This document shows, in pieces, positions 44,386-54,766 of a stretch of DNA of 64,000 nucleotides. How positions within the stretch are numbered: position 1 is the first letter of the stretch; each line of letters opens with the position of its first letter. The notes beneath the pieces were generated by a model, which was not told the origin of the DNA, made no database searches, and was given only the letters and a program-made list of their open reading frames with translations. The position numbers and the translations under genes were made by a program. The stretch is from DATFWC01 sp963777755 (GTDB taxonomy: Bacteria > Pseudomonadota > Alphaproteobacteria > Rhizobiales > Xanthobacteraceae), in NCBI GenBank assembly GCA_963777755.1, contig CAVZSC010000021.1:113219-177218 (forward strand). The letters are read 5' to 3'.

Positions 44386-45384
44386 TCAGCCTAGTGGTAG
44401 TGAGACGAAAATGTGCAGCCCATCTGGCTCAAAGTCGATCCGTACATCAGCGCCTATTTGCGCCGTCAGCAAACGTTCAAGAAGTCGAGTTCCAAACCCC
44501 TCGCGGGTCGGCAACTCTACCGGGGGGCCGTCGTGCTCATTCCAATCCCAGCAAAGCTTACGGCCACCATCGTTGACCTCGCGCCAGCGAACAACGACCG
44601 AGCCATACGGAATACTGAGCGAGCCATGCTTCGCGGCATTCGTCGTGAGTTCGTGGATAGCCATTCCCACAGGCACGGCGAGGTGTGATGACAAGTGAAT
44701 AGGCGCGCCTTGTAACACGATGCGGCTTCCTGTGCCGTCGTCGTACGGCTGTAGTTCAGCTTGCAGCAGATCTAGGAAGCCGACAGACTGCGATTGGTCT
44801 TCCGTCAACAGTGCGTGGGTCCGCGCCAGCGCATCCACTCTCCCGAAAAACGCTGCTTGGAACTCTTCCATTGTAACGGCGGTCCGTGCAGTCGTCGCCA
44901 TGATCGCTTGAACGGTACTGAGTGTATTCTTGACCCGGTGGTGGAGCTCGCGAATTAGAAGCGCCTGTTTTTCCTCAGCCTGACGCCGCGGCGTTATGTC
45001 ATACGATATTCCTACTATCCCGATGAGATTGCCGTCTTCGTCGTGCAGCGGTCCGTCACTGACGTGGGCCGGAAATGGAGTTCCATCCCTCCTTTTCAGG
45101 ACAATCTCGCCGGACCATGCGCGGCCTGATCGCAATTCTTCCATTACGCTTTCTGCGTGCAGCCGACCATCGTCTGATGGCGTTAGCTCCAATATATTAC
45201 GGCCGAGCGCTTCCTTGGCTTCCCACCCGTAAAGGTTTTCTGCAAAGCGGTTCCAGTAAATGACACGCCCGGAGAGATCGGCGGCAATGACGGCCTCTTG
45301 AACCTGATCGAGCAGTCGCGCATGAAATAGCTGAGGTTCTGATATTTTGTGAAAAGTCCGCGGCCAATGTTGGTCGCCGTCCAT
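44386..45384 (-). CDS. PAS-domain HWE-type sensor histidine kinase
   Basis: A protein of 332 aa, no membrane helix, so cytoplasmic. A PAS domain (about residues 20-135; VIYWNRFAENLYGWEAKEAL, PLHDEDGNLIGIVGISYDIT) is followed by the HWE-type His box ELHHRVKNTLSTVQAI, where the phosphorylated His is 148 or 149. The ATP-binding domain has the family's N-box-like AIHELTTNAAKHGSLS and the WNEHDGPPV segment that gives HWE kinases their Trp-x-Glu. A light, redox or stress sensor role is typical in rhizobia. No adjacent response regulator or sigma-factor gene is present. Confidence 0.92.
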   Translation of the reverse strand: MDGDQHWPRTFHKISEPQLFHARLLDQVQEAVIAADLSGRVIYWNRFAENLYGWEAKEALGRNILELTPSDDGRLHAESVMEELRSGRAWSGEIVLKRRDGTPFPAHVSDGPLHDEDGNLIGIVGISYDITPRRQAEEKQALLIRELHHRVKNTLSTVQAIMATTARTAVTMEEFQAAFFGRVDALARTHALLTEDQSQSVGFLDLLQAELQPYDDGTGSRIVLQGAPIHLSSHLAVPVGMAIHELTTNAAKHGSLSIPYGSVVVRWREVNDGGRKLCWDWNEHDGPPVELPTREGFGTRLLERLLTAQIGADVRIDFEPDGLHIFVSLPLG

Positions 45385-45484
45385 GGTTCACCCGCCGAGG
45401 ATGCAAAATTAAGGCGCACGTTGGGCTCCAAACGCACCTTGCGACGTTCTCTAATAGAGGCAGTACCTTCACAGGAGGACGAAC

Positions 45485-45864
45485 ATGGCTACCGCAGCGA
45501 CAGGAGAAATGACTGGCAAGCCGCTGATCGAAAGCGACCGGGTGGAAGGCACCACGGTTTACGATCCAAATGGCAACAATATCGGGAGCATCAAACGCCT
45601 GATGATCGAAAAGATTAGCGGCCGAGTGGCGTATGCACTGATGTCCTTTGGAGGCTTGCTCGGGATGGGCGCCGAGGAGCATGCCATCCCCTGGAACAAG
45701 CTCACGTATGACCCCAACTAGGGGGATACCGGACGGACATAACAGAAGAACAGCTTCGAGGCGCTCCGGCATTCTCGCGGGACCGCAATTTCGACTGGAA
45801 TGATCGTACCCGGGAACAAGAACTGCACGAGCACTATGGTATTCGACCTTATTGGGGTCCGTAA
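45485..45864 (+). pseudogene. PRC-barrel domain protein, broken by one-base loss
   Basis: The start MATAATGEMTGKPLIESDRV follows ACAGGAGGACG. The PRC barrel is clear: VYDPNGNNIGSIKRLMIEK then VAYALMSFGGLLGMG and HAIPWNKLTYDPN. A stop (TAG) then appears, but in the next frame the protein continues GGYRTDITEEQLRGAPAFSR then NFDWNDRTREQELHEHYG to a stop at 45864. Restoring one base before TAGGGG would give the full 125-aa protein. As written, the first frame still yields a 78-aa barrel. Confidence 0.85.
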
Positions 45865-46302
45865 CTAGCGCGTGGGTGCTGGACGCCATCTGAGCGTCAG
45901 GTCGCCCGAGCGCGGTGAGGAATGGCAACGAACCACGTGCAGAAGGGCCAAACAAATTGCGGAGGCGGCAATGTCGGCCAAAGCTTATCGCTAGTAGTGA
46001 AAATCAGGAAGGGCAAACAATCTCGACGCCAGGACGAAAGCTCGCGGAAGAAAAAACAGCGCGGGCTAATCTCGGTCAAAAGGAGGCTAGCGAAGAAAAG
46101 GAAAAAAGTTCCAAGCTAGCCCATATGGGAGAGATGTCCGAGAAGTCATAAGTTCGTCTCGTGGTCGGCTGTTCGCATCCGGGAATCGAGAAAATCGTCG
46201 AAGCAGTTGCGGCGATAAATCCATTCGTGCCCCACTCACGTGGCCCGCGCCTGCCTGACCGCAAGACCTCGCAGGCGGGCTTCCGGCGTAAAGCGCCGCA
46301 TG
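45865..46302. other. Stretch with only weak ORFs
   Basis: Frames on the + strand at 45915 and 45922 are Lys/Glu-rich and lack a family pattern. I cannot support a gene. The region is AT-richer than its surroundings. Confidence 0.4.
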
Positions 46303-47448
46303 TCATCCGACCGTCTCGATTGCGCCGGCAAACAGTCGGGCGGAATCTTGCCAAGTGGGGAGCTGCGCCGCTGCCGCGCGAGCGTTCATGGCGAGCCGCT
46401 GTCGTTCGGCACGATCGCTGATCAGGCGGCGCAGCGCCTGCGCCAACGCGGCCACGTCGTTCGGCGGCACCAGCAGGCCGGTGCCCTCAGGCACCGTGTC
46501 GGGGATTGCGCCCGCCATGGTGGACACGACCGGCAGCCCGTGCGCGATCGCTTCCGCAAGCGCCATCCCGTACCCCTCGAAACGCGACGCGAGCACAAAT
46601 ACGTCGGATGCCAAATACAGTTCGATGATACGCTCAGGTGGGACGGCGCCGAGCACCGCGACCCTGTCGCCGAGACCGTGGGCCGAGATGTCGGCGTCGA
46701 GCCGCGCAGCGGCGGCCAGGTTGCGGGTCCGGTCACCAGCGATGGTCAGCCGCCAGGGCAGGTCGGCAATCGTAGCAACTGCCGCGATCAGCAGATCGTA
46801 TCCTTTGTCTGGCACCACCGATCCGATCGAGAGAAGCCGAACAACGGCGTCGTTGCTGCCACGCGCCGGCGGCACGGGATCATTACCTGGTCGCACAACG
46901 CTGATGCGCTGAGACTGGACGCTGTAATCAGCGATCACGATCCGCCCGGTTGCCTCGCTCGTGACCACGACGCGCGCGGCAGCGGCCAGCGCGGCGCGCT
47001 CGCTCTCGCGAAAGACGTCCGCCTGCGCGGTGTCGAGACCGGATTCCAGAGCAAGCGGTTGGTGCACCAGCGCGATGAGCGGCGTGCGGGATCGGAGCGC
47101 GCCGGCCTCGGGCAGCGCCCCGAACGCAAGCCCATCGAGGACAATCGGACAGCCGCCCGGCACCGCGGACAGTATCACCAGCGCGGTCGCGCGCTGCGCG
47201 ACGCTCGGGAACGGAAAGCCGTCTCCCAAGTCGAGGACATCCACCTGCCAACCCAGCCGCCGAAGCTCCTGGATGATGCGCCGGTCATAGCGATAACCTC
47301 CGGTCGGCGTGGCGAGATCACCAGGCACGGCGAACGCAACACGCCCTGCTTGGCTGGAACGTTGCGCACACTCCGGATCCAGCGATGGTTGCGAAAGCCC
47401 GACGCATTTCGCGCGAGCCGCAAGCCGAACACTATACGTCTTTGTCAC
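46303..47448 (-). CDS. Glycosyltransferase family 4/1
   Basis: A protein of 381 aa. The GTG at 47448 has a textbook AAGAGGAGG upstream. N-terminal acceptor domain: VAFAVPGDLATPTGGYRYDR. C-terminal GT-B donor domain: LLSIGSVVPDKGYDLLIAAV, then LYLASDVFVLASRFEGYGMA and EAIAHGLPVVSTMAGAIPD with the conserved Glu of the EX7E pair. It would transfer a sugar from a nucleotide sugar to a lipid or polysaccharide. It begins 16 bases after the stop of a methyltransferase on the same strand, so the two form an operon that may decorate a cell-surface or secreted glycan. Confidence 0.92.
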   Translation of the reverse strand: MTKTYSVRLAARAKCVGLSQPSLDPECAQRSSQAGRVAFAVPGDLATPTGGYRYDRRIIQELRRLGWQVDVLDLGDGFPFPSVAQRATALVILSAVPGGCPIVLDGLAFGALPEAGALRSRTPLIALVHQPLALESGLDTAQADVFRESERAALAAAARVVVTSEATGRIVIADYSVQSQRISVVRPGNDPVPPARGSNDAVVRLLSIGSVVPDKGYDLLIAAVATIADLPWRLTIAGDRTRNLAAAARLDADISAHGLGDRVAVLGAVPPERIIELYLASDVFVLASRFEGYGMALAEAIAHGLPVVSTMAGAIPDTVPEGTGLLVPPNDVAALAQALRRLISDRAERQRLAMNARAAAAQLPTWQDSARLFAGAIETVG

Positions 47449-47464
47449 GGACCTCCTCTTGTTG

Positions 47465-48289
47465 CTAAGTGGGTTTCGCCTCCTTCCAGGCGCATAGTGA
47501 GAGGCCGCCCCGAAGAGAATCCAATCGAGCGTGTCGCCCGATTGCATCGAGTACAGTGAGCAGTAATGCAACGAGGGCGGGCACGTCTCCCTTGGGAATG
47601 AACGTCCAGGGAGCAGACCGAATGCGGCGAAACCCAGCTTGATCAAGCAGCGCGGAAAATTCGTCGTGAGTCAGCATTCGATCGCTGGAAAGATGCTTGG
47701 TGGCAAACCCCAACAGAGGGGCTATCGTCCGATACCAAACGTAATCGGCATGCGGTGCCAGGCAGAAAAAACGGCCACCAAACTTTAGCACCCTGTAAAT
47801 GCTGGCCAACACTGCTCGCTTATCGAGCATGTGCTCGAAAGCGCCGATGCAAATCGCCAGATCGACAGACTGGTCCGCGATTCCTTTCAGCTCCTCGGCA
47901 TTATCCACCTCAAACGTAAGATTGGCTCTCCAAGGTGAGCTCCGAAGACGAGCGCGCGCCAATTCGATCATGCCCGGCGAGACATCAATCCCGATGCCAC
48001 GAGCGACTTCAGGTCCCAGGGCGAGGAGATGGTGGCCATTGCCGCAACCGAGGTCCAGGACGACATCAGTGGGTCGGGGCCGGGCTAGGTTTCGCACAAG
48101 CGCGAGCCGGTATTCGAGCAGCCGTTGCGGGTGACCGTGCTCCTCAGGAGATCCGGTTGAGGCGCATTGATCAAAGAAAGACCTGATGTCCGTGGTGCTG
48201 TATGAGGGAGTGGTCGGCGACGCCGCGAAATCTCGACCAAGGCGGTCGTCGTTCCGTGCCAGGCGACTGCCCCCGCGGTGTGTTTTCAA
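47465..48289 (-). CDS. Class I SAM-dependent methyltransferase
   Basis: A protein of 274 aa from a TTG at 48289; no better start is seen, so the first about 25 residues are uncertain. Motif I is VVLDLGCGNGHHLLALG, motif II GIGIDVSPGMIELARARL, and the acidic loop AEELKGIADQSVDLAICIG then RVLKFGGRFFCLAP. These are features of UbiE/small-molecule methyltransferases. It is upstream of the glycosyltransferase and reads in the same direction. The substrate is probably a sugar or lipid linked to that pathway, which is inference. Confidence 0.88.
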   Translation of the reverse strand: MKTHRGGSRLARNDDRLGRDFAASPTTPSYSTTDIRSFFDQCASTGSPEEHGHPQRLLEYRLALVRNLARPRPTDVVLDLGCGNGHHLLALGPEVARGIGIDVSPGMIELARARLRSSPWRANLTFEVDNAEELKGIADQSVDLAICIGAFEHMLDKRAVLASIYRVLKFGGRFFCLAPHADYVWYRTIAPLLGFATKHLSSDRMLTHDEFSALLDQAGFRRIRSAPWTFIPKGDVPALVALLLTVLDAIGRHARLDSLRGGLSLCAWKEAKPT

Positions 48290-48301
48290 GACCTGCCGTG
48301 C

Positions 48302-48560
48302 CTAAACAACGCGCGGACTTAGACACGAGATCAGCTCCTTACAGGGTTGGCCTTGAGCCCGCGGTTCGGCATAAACAGCAACGCGGTGGCGAAAGACCAT
48401 TTCGCCGCCCTTCCAGCCGGTGAACAGGGCAATGCCGACGACGATCGACGACAGGATCAGCCCGTGGGGCAACACGCCGGCCCCGCAATCACATTGCCGA
48501 TCGCGTGCTGCCAAGCGTCGCCGAGTGTGCGAATGCGTTCATCACCCATGATGGCCTTCG
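48302..48560 (-). pseudogene. DUF2231 membrane protein remnant
   Basis: The frame GLILSSIVVGIALFTGWKGG then EMVFRHRVAVYAEP matches the last membrane helix and C-terminus of DUF2231 proteins (helix, GGELVYRH-like end). The preceding segment is in another frame (TLGDAWQHAIGNVIAG-like) and lacks the other helices. The rest of the 48290-48944 gap holds no supported gene. Confidence 0.35.
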
Positions 48561-48944
48561 GAAACGACTCTGGCGCCAACCAAATAATCCAATTGCTCCA
48601 CGTAAGTTCCCGAGCGGCTGGTGCAAATCGACACTAAGTGAAGGCTTGCTGCACTGCATTTTTTCGCTCGTGCGGAACCCGGCGCCGATGCGATCGGTTT
48701 GCACAGTCGCCATCCGGGCTGAATGCGCGGAAGTTGAATGCCAGCACCGCATCGTCTGGCAAGGCTGCAAGCGCTAGGCCTTGAGGGTCCGGAGAAATGT
48801 AAGATGGCTGAACCCGCGAAGGATCTATTTGCTTTCGATTCTAACGCGGTGGGACGCACACAAGGGGCCGGCAGTCGTAACCGGCCTCGGCCACAGTCTC
48901 CGCCTCGGCGGCAGTTGAAGACAGTTCCCGGCGGAGTGTCGATT

Positions 48945-49856
48945 ATGAGCTGGTTTTTCATCGCCCTGTGCGCTCCATTCCTTCTTGCCTGCGCCAATCA
49001 TAACGACAAGTTTGTGCTGTCGAGATACCTCAAGGAGAAAAATATCGGATCCATTGTCATATTCTCTTCGCTGTTCAGCGGCGTGGCGATCCCGATCGTA
49101 TTGTTCATTCAGCCTGACGTGTATGACGTCAGCCTCGTTCAAGGATCTGCGGTTGTCGCGACCGGGATGTTGAGCGTCTTCGCCGCTGTTTGTTATCTCT
49201 ACGCACTCGACCTCGATGAGGCATCTTTCGTCACACCGTTTTATCAGACGGTGCCCATCTTTGCTTACTTCCTCGGTTATTTCATCCTGGGTGAAACGAT
49301 CACGCTTGCTCAAGGATTGGCTTCGTTCGTTATTATTGTCGGCGCGCTTGCATTGTCGTTTGAGTTTGGTCGGCGGGGAATGCGGTTCAAGCGAAACGTT
49401 GTGGCATTGATGCTGGCGGCTTCCTTCTTGAGCGCGATAAATGGCGTCATTTTCAAGTTGATCGCTGTGGACAAGGGTTTTTGGGTTTCGCTTTTTTGGG
49501 GTTTCGTCGGCCAAGTGATGGCCGGATTGACGTTTCTAGTCTGCGTTCCCAGTTACCGCAGAGATTTCCTCGGCCTCTTCAAACAACAGAAAGTCGCCGT
49601 TGTTGGCCTTATCGCGTTGAGCAAGATATTATTCAGCGTCAGCGAAGCCGTCACGCTTTACGCGACGCTCCTGGCGCCCGTCGCATTGGTTCTTCTCGTG
49701 AATTCGTTCCAGCCCCTTTTCGTCTTTACATTCGGTATCGTGCTGACACTGTTTCTCCCTCACGTGGCTAAGGAATCGCTGGGCCGCATGAAGATGCTGC
49801 AAAAGGGAGCGGGAATTGGCCTCATGCTCGTCGGTGGTTACTTGATCAGCAGATAA
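48945..49856 (+). CDS. EamA/DMT family transporter
   Basis: A protein of 303 aa from the ATG after GCGGAG. Ten hydrophobic helices occur as two EamA repeats, with FFIALCAPFLLACANHNDKF at the start and VTPFYQTVPIFAYFLGYFIL at the first repeat's end; the second repeat ends LVNSFQPLFVFTFGIVLTLF. The family moves amino acids or related metabolites across the inner membrane. The Thr-Pro-Phe helix and Gln-Pro-Leu-Phe block are conserved positions. Its neighbours give no hint of the substrate. Confidence 0.88.
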   Translation: MSWFFIALCAPFLLACANHNDKFVLSRYLKEKNIGSIVIFSSLFSGVAIPIVLFIQPDVYDVSLVQGSAVVATGMLSVFAAVCYLYALDLDEASFVTPFYQTVPIFAYFLGYFILGETITLAQGLASFVIIVGALALSFEFGRRGMRFKRNVVALMLAASFLSAINGVIFKLIAVDKGFWVSLFWGFVGQVMAGLTFLVCVPSYRRDFLGLFKQQKVAVVGLIALSKILFSVSEAVTLYATLLAPVALVLLVNSFQPLFVFTFGIVLTLFLPHVAKESLGRMKMLQKGAGIGLMLVGGYLISR

Positions 49857-49902
49857 GATCAGATGGTCCCGATTTAATGTCTGACCGAGCTAAAGAAGAC
49901 AA

Positions 49903-51103
49903 TTGCTGCGGAACGAACCCGGCGCGCGACGCCGAACCTTTTCGGCGCTCGTCCGTTTCGTCGTGCTGTTTTCACTGCTGTACGTGGCGCTCGGGGCGGC
50001 GGCGCCCTTCCTGCCGGCGTTCCTGGCGGCGCGGAGCTCGCCGGAACAGATCGGACTGCTCGTCGCGCTCGGCAATGTGGTCCGGCTCGCCGCCAACCCG
50101 GTTGCCGGCGCCCTCACGGATCTGCTGCAGGCACCACGCCAGGTCCTCGCCTGTGCCTCGCCGGCGCGGCGGTCCTTGGCTTCGGGCTGGTTCCGGCGCA
50201 CGGCTTTCCGCTGCTGCTCGTCCTCAGTCTGCTGCACGCAGCGGCGCTCCGCCCACCACCACACTCGCCGACGCGCTCGCGCTGCGGAACGCCGTGCCCG
50301 ACCGCAACGCCCTGCCGACTTCGAATACGGCTGGGTGCGCGGTGCCGGGTCGGGCGCCTTCATTGTCGGCGGTGCTCGGTTTCCGGGCAGGCGGTGAACA
50401 CGTTCGGGCCCGCGGCGGCGCTCGCTGGTCAGGGGCTGTTCCTGGCCGGCGCGCTCGGCGCCGCCTGTGCTGGTTCCGGCGCCGCGCGGGCTAACCGGGC
50501 GAGCGGAGCGCAGATCGGCAGTGGAACTCCTCATCCGGAACCGGCCCTTTCGCCGGCTCGTCCTGGTCGCCGCCATCGTTCTCGGCAGCCACGCGATGCA
50601 CGACACCTTTGCGATGATTGCGTGGAATGCGGCGGGCATTTCGGCCGCAACAGGCAGCATCCTGTGGTCCGCCTCGGTGCTGGCCGAGGTCGTGGTGTTC
50701 TTCCTCATCGGTCCCTGGTTGTTGCGGCGGATCAGGCCACAGACCGCGATGACCATCGCAGTGCTGGCCGCGGTCGTGCGCTGGGTTGTGCTGGCGCAGA
50801 CCGCGAATGTTCTCGCCCTGGCCCTGGTTAGCCGCTGCACGGCTTAACGTTCGCGCTGCTGCATCTCGCCTGCATGCGCATCCTGGTGCGCGTCACGCCG
50901 GCCGCGCTCGCCGCCACCGCCCAGGCGATCTATGCCTTGGTCTCGCGGTGACCGCCGCCGTGCTCACGTTGGCATCCGGCTTCCTCTATACGGCGCTCGG
51001 TGCGGCCGGGTTCCTGGCCATGGCGGTGCTGGCGCTCGCAGCCCTGCCAGCGATCTGGGCGCTCCGCCGATCATTGGATAGCGCCGAAACGCCGCCTCCC
51101 TGA
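49903..51103 (+). pseudogene. MFS transporter broken by several frameshifts
   Basis: The N-terminal frame reads RFVVLFSLLYVALGAAAPFL then ARSSPEQIGLLVALGNVVRL, the start of an MFS_1-like transporter. Near 50130 the frame changes to TTTLADALALRNAV. A later frame (50467-50847) holds LVLVAAIVLGSHAMHDTFAM then LWSASVLAEVVVFFLIGPWL. The last frame (to 51103) ends GFLYTALGAAGFLAMAVLAL. At least four single-base shifts are needed for a 12-helix protein. The order and spacing of pieces fit one gene. Confidence 0.75.
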
Positions 51104-51371
51104 TGGCCGCTTCTGGACCTTCGTTTTGTTTAATCTAACCGATAGCCTGTCAGGCACGCGGCCAGACAGGCGCGTCCACCGCAGGTCAATCGTGAGGCTT
51201 GCCATTACGTTCCACGGCTTCGACCTACTTCAACATGGTGACGCAACGCACGCGGGCGGAGGAGGAACTTGTTCCTCCGCTATATCGGCCCCTTGATAAC
51301 CAGCGTTCCCAATCCGGCGGATAACTCGTCCCTGCTGACGAAATGTTTGAATTGGAACCACGAAGCGATCT

Positions 51372-52344
51372 TTATTGCGCCGCGGGTCTGACACCAAGAA
51401 GTTGACCGGTTGCGGCTGCCTGAGTGCGTTGCAAGGCGATGCCGGCACCGAACTCCGTCGCGGTGCCGAAATTAACTACCTGGCCAGTAGCCGTCAGCCG
51501 TTCCACGATAATGGGATCGGCCAGAAGCTTCTGCACGTCGCCTGCGATCCGATCGACTGCTTCGCTCGACAGATTCCGCTGTCCGAAGAAGCCCGCGAGA
51601 CCCTCGATCGTCAGATCCGGGACGCCAGCTTCCATAGCTGTCGGCACATTCGGGGCTCCAGCGGCCCGTTCACGGGAAGTAACCGCCAAAAGCTTCAGTT
51701 TTCCAGCCTCGACAATGGGCGAACGATCGCATAGGCCGCCATCATCAGCTGAATGCGTCCCTCGGCAAGGTCATTGGCAGCCTGTACCGTATTGCGGTAT
51801 GGTACGCGGGTAAACTGCAGGTTGGCCTTCTTTTGAAAGCCTTCGAACATGAAATCGAAGAAGCCGGTAATGGTCGCCCAATTCAGCTTGCCCGGTTGAG
51901 CCCGTGCCGTCTCCAGCAGTTCTTGTAAGGAATTGATGCTGGACGAGGACGGCACCACAATGGCTACGATGGTGTTGGACACGCGAGCAATGGGAATGAG
52001 ATCGCTCGGGTCGTAAGTGAGCTTGTCTTGCGTCCATGGATGATGCGTGAATGAGGAGGTTGGCGCTAACAAAAGAATGTGGTCATCCTGTGCGCCTACG
52101 AACGCCGTTATCGCGATATTGCCGTCTCCGCCAGGCCTGTTTTCGATCACGACTGATTGCCCCCAAATCGGCGTCAGCCGATCTCCCAGAAGCCGCGCCG
52201 TGATATCGACACCTGCGCCGGGCCCAAGCGGGACGATGATTTTGACCGGCCGCTCTGGCCAGGTTTCGCGTACGCCCCGTGAGGCAAGTGAAGAGAGGCC
52301 AAGCCGAGGGCACAGAGCGCGACTGCCGCTGCCCTTAATTGCAT
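51372..52344 (-). pseudogene. TTT substrate-binding protein, frameshifted
   Basis: A signal peptide frame (MQLRAAAVALCALGLASLHL) joins the body in another frame: RPVKIIVPLGPGAGVDITAR then IENRPGGDGNIAITAF. After VPYRNTVQAANDLAEGRIQL the frame changes again to APNVPTAMEAGVPDLTIEGL and runs to the stop at 51372. Two single-base shifts (near 52280 and 51692) account for this. All family blocks are otherwise in order. Confidence 0.82.
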
Positions 52345-52979
52345 TTTGCTATACAGCAAGTTCGTCGCCTTTCAGCTCAAGCGAACCAGGATCACACATC
52401 TTCGGATCTGGCTTCAACCAGTGATTTACGGTAAGCGGCTTGGACGCTACCCTGATTTCAAACGCGCAACGCGCCGATTGGTTCGCGATCCCGCCCTGAT
52501 GATCGGGCTCGGCGTTCCCATTGATGACGTGGCAACCACGAAGCGCAGCCCAGGTGGGGACGGGGTCGCGCCTCGCCGGGCAGTTCTTATAGGAGCTCGC
52601 GATGCGACCGCCCACAAAATTCACGGCCGCACCGTGGTTTTGGGTATGCCGTCGGGCCTTCACGCGACCGTGCTCCTCGCGTGTGCTGGATCTTCTTGTG
52701 GCCGAGATAGCTTGCAATGCGATCATATCTTGGCCGGCATTGGCCAGCGCGTCATCCGCACAGCCGCGGGCAGCGTGCTCACGCCACGGTGAGGTTGGCG
52801 GGGAGGCGAATCCGACGATCGGTCAACGACCGAAGCCGAGCCGACGAGCGACGTGACGAGGGCGGCCTGTAAAGTCAGCCGTATGCCTCTTTCTTGATCC
52901 CGTGCAGCCTTAATTTTCGTCGCCGCTTTACACGCAAAAAGCCGTAAGATGTCGCTCTATCGGCATAGGCGAGGCTTCC
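52345..52979. other. Stretch without a recognised gene
   Basis: Open frames exist on both strands at 52346-52860 but none carries a motif I can name. It may be a decayed gene. The depolymerase promoter should lie at its right end. Confidence 0.4.
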
Positions 52980-54401
52980 ATGCTGTCGAAGCGAACACCA
53001 CTTGCGCTCGTGCTCGTCGCCGCGGCCGTGCTCGGCGTCGTTGTCCCCAGCACTGTCTGTCAGGCTGAAGGACCGGCGCTGCGATCCTACAACGCGGCAA
53101 TCGAGGAGAGCTCCATCTCGGGCATATCGTCGGGCGCCTTCATGGCGGTGCAATTCGGATTCGCCTGGTCGTCGATCGTCAAGGGTGTCGGCGTCGTGGC
53201 CGGCGGTCCGTTCTACTGCGCGCAGGCGAGTGCGGCGGATTTCGTCAACGGTTACACCTTGCCGGTCCTGACCGCCACTGGGCCATGCATGAAAGGTCCG
53301 CCGCCCGACCTGGAGCCGATGATCGACAAGCTGCACGCCAAGGCAAAAGCCGGAGAGATCGACCCGCTCGACCACGTCAAACGGCAAAAGATCTATCTGT
53401 TCCACGGCTACAACGACGCGGTGGTCGCCCGAGCCGTCACCGATGCGGCCGCCGACTTATACCGGCGCTATCTCGCCGGAGCCGCGCGCGGAAATCTGTT
53501 TTATCAGAATAGCCGCGGCGCCGGACACTCCTTTGTGGTCCAAGCCGAGCACGGCGACCTCAATGCCTGTGCGGCCAATCAGAGCCCCTTCATCGATCAA
53601 TGCGGCTACGACCAGGCTGGAATCATGCTCCAGCACATTTACGGCGCTTTGCGCCCCGGCAGCCGCGAAGCCCTCGGCGGGACCATCAAGAGCTTCGATC
53701 AGAACCGCTATACTGGCCGCCATATCGCCGGCGCGCTGAGCCTCGCGAACGAAGGCTTCGTGTTCATTCCAAGCGCGTGCGAGCAGGGCGAAGCGTGCCG
53801 GGTCCACGTCGCCCTGCACGGCTGCAAGCAGGGCGTTGAAGCGATCGGCCGGCTGTTCATCGAACAGACCGGATACAACGCCTGGGCCGCTGTCAACCGC
53901 ATCATCGTGCTCTACCCGCAGGCCGAATCGAGCCCGTTCCGGCCCGCCAATCCGAACGGCTGCTGGGATTGGTGGAGCTATGTCGATCACAGCGACCGCT
54001 ACGTCACCAAAGCGGGACTGCAGATCGCGGCCATCAAGGCGATGCTCGATGCCTTGACGTCGGGCGCCGCCACACCGCCTGCGCGGCCGCCTGAAGACGC
54101 GGGCGTGCCAACCGAGCTGGTCGCGACCGATACGTCCGACACGGCGGCCGCACTGGCCTGGACGCCGGTTGCGGGTGCGTCGGGTTATCGCGTCCACCGG
54201 GCGGGCGCCGACGGGACGTTTCGCCCAGTGGGCGAGGCGCTCGGTCCGAGCTACAGCGATCACGGCCTTGCGCCGGCCACTTCCTACGCCTGGCGCGTCA
54301 CCGCGATTGTCGGCGATAGCGAGAGGCCGCCCTCCCCGGCCGCGCACGCCACGACGCGGCAGACCCCCGCGCCATGCCATGCGCCCGGAACGTGTCCCTA
54401 G
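52980..54401 (+). CDS. Extracellular poly(hydroxyalkanoate) depolymerase, type 2 catalytic domain
   Basis: A protein of 473 aa with a signal peptide (LALVLVAAAVLGVVVPS; cleavage near CQAEG). The catalytic triad is visible: Ser50 in the lipase box GISSGAF, Asp146 in FHGYNDAVV and His183 in RGAGHSFV. The oxyanion-hole segment HVALHGCKQG (about residue 275) comes after the lipase box, the order that defines type 2 domains. An FN3-like domain follows (about residues 375-465; AAALAWTPVAGASGYRV), then a Cys-containing tail. Short-chain PHA such as poly(3-hydroxybutyrate) is the expected substrate. It is intact between broken neighbours. Confidence 0.93.
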   Translation: MLSKRTPLALVLVAAAVLGVVVPSTVCQAEGPALRSYNAAIEESSISGISSGAFMAVQFGFAWSSIVKGVGVVAGGPFYCAQASAADFVNGYTLPVLTATGPCMKGPPPDLEPMIDKLHAKAKAGEIDPLDHVKRQKIYLFHGYNDAVVARAVTDAAADLYRRYLAGAARGNLFYQNSRGAGHSFVVQAEHGDLNACAANQSPFIDQCGYDQAGIMLQHIYGALRPGSREALGGTIKSFDQNRYTGRHIAGALSLANEGFVFIPSACEQGEACRVHVALHGCKQGVEAIGRLFIEQTGYNAWAAVNRIIVLYPQAESSPFRPANPNGCWDWWSYVDHSDRYVTKAGLQIAAIKAMLDALTSGAATPPARPPEDAGVPTELVATDTSDTAAALAWTPVAGASGYRVHRAGADGTFRPVGEALGPSYSDHGLAPATSYAWRVTAIVGDSERPPSPAAHATTRQTPAPCHAPGTCP

Positions 54402-54766
54402 CCGCGCCCGAGAGGAACAGCCGCACCGCATTAAGCCGCTCGATCTTCAGACGCTCGTTGTTTCTGACGCTTCGCCGCGTCTACACGTCAGGGCTCAGCT
54501 CCAGCCTGCCTCCCTGTCGCGCCCCCGGGGAGCGGGAGCGGATGCCCCCCAGAAAAAAGGGGGTCGATCCACCCGGCACCCCCGTAATGGAAGGCTGGTG
54601 CAATCGGGCGACAGGGGCCGGAAACGGTCGTTGGCCTCGCTGGCTACAGTCGCAGGCCTGCCCCGCGCTCAGGAACTTTCCGTCACTACCGGTGTTCCCA
54701 AGTCTCGCGTGGCTTTGACCATGTGGTGATGCGTGCGTCGTGCGGGGCGACAATCGAGTTTGAATC
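54402..54766. other. Intergenic stretch
   Basis: No gene is seen. A C5-A6-G5 stem with an A-rich loop at about 54546-54564 may act in termination after the depolymerase. Other features are not apparent. Confidence 0.4.

Noticed and set aside
45915..46151. Lys/Glu-rich ORF after the PRC-barrel gene
   Set aside because: No family pattern and an equally long overlapping frame; not supportable.
52346..52792. 148-aa + strand frame and 125-aa - strand frame
   Set aside because: Neither shows a known motif; likely decayed or non-coding.
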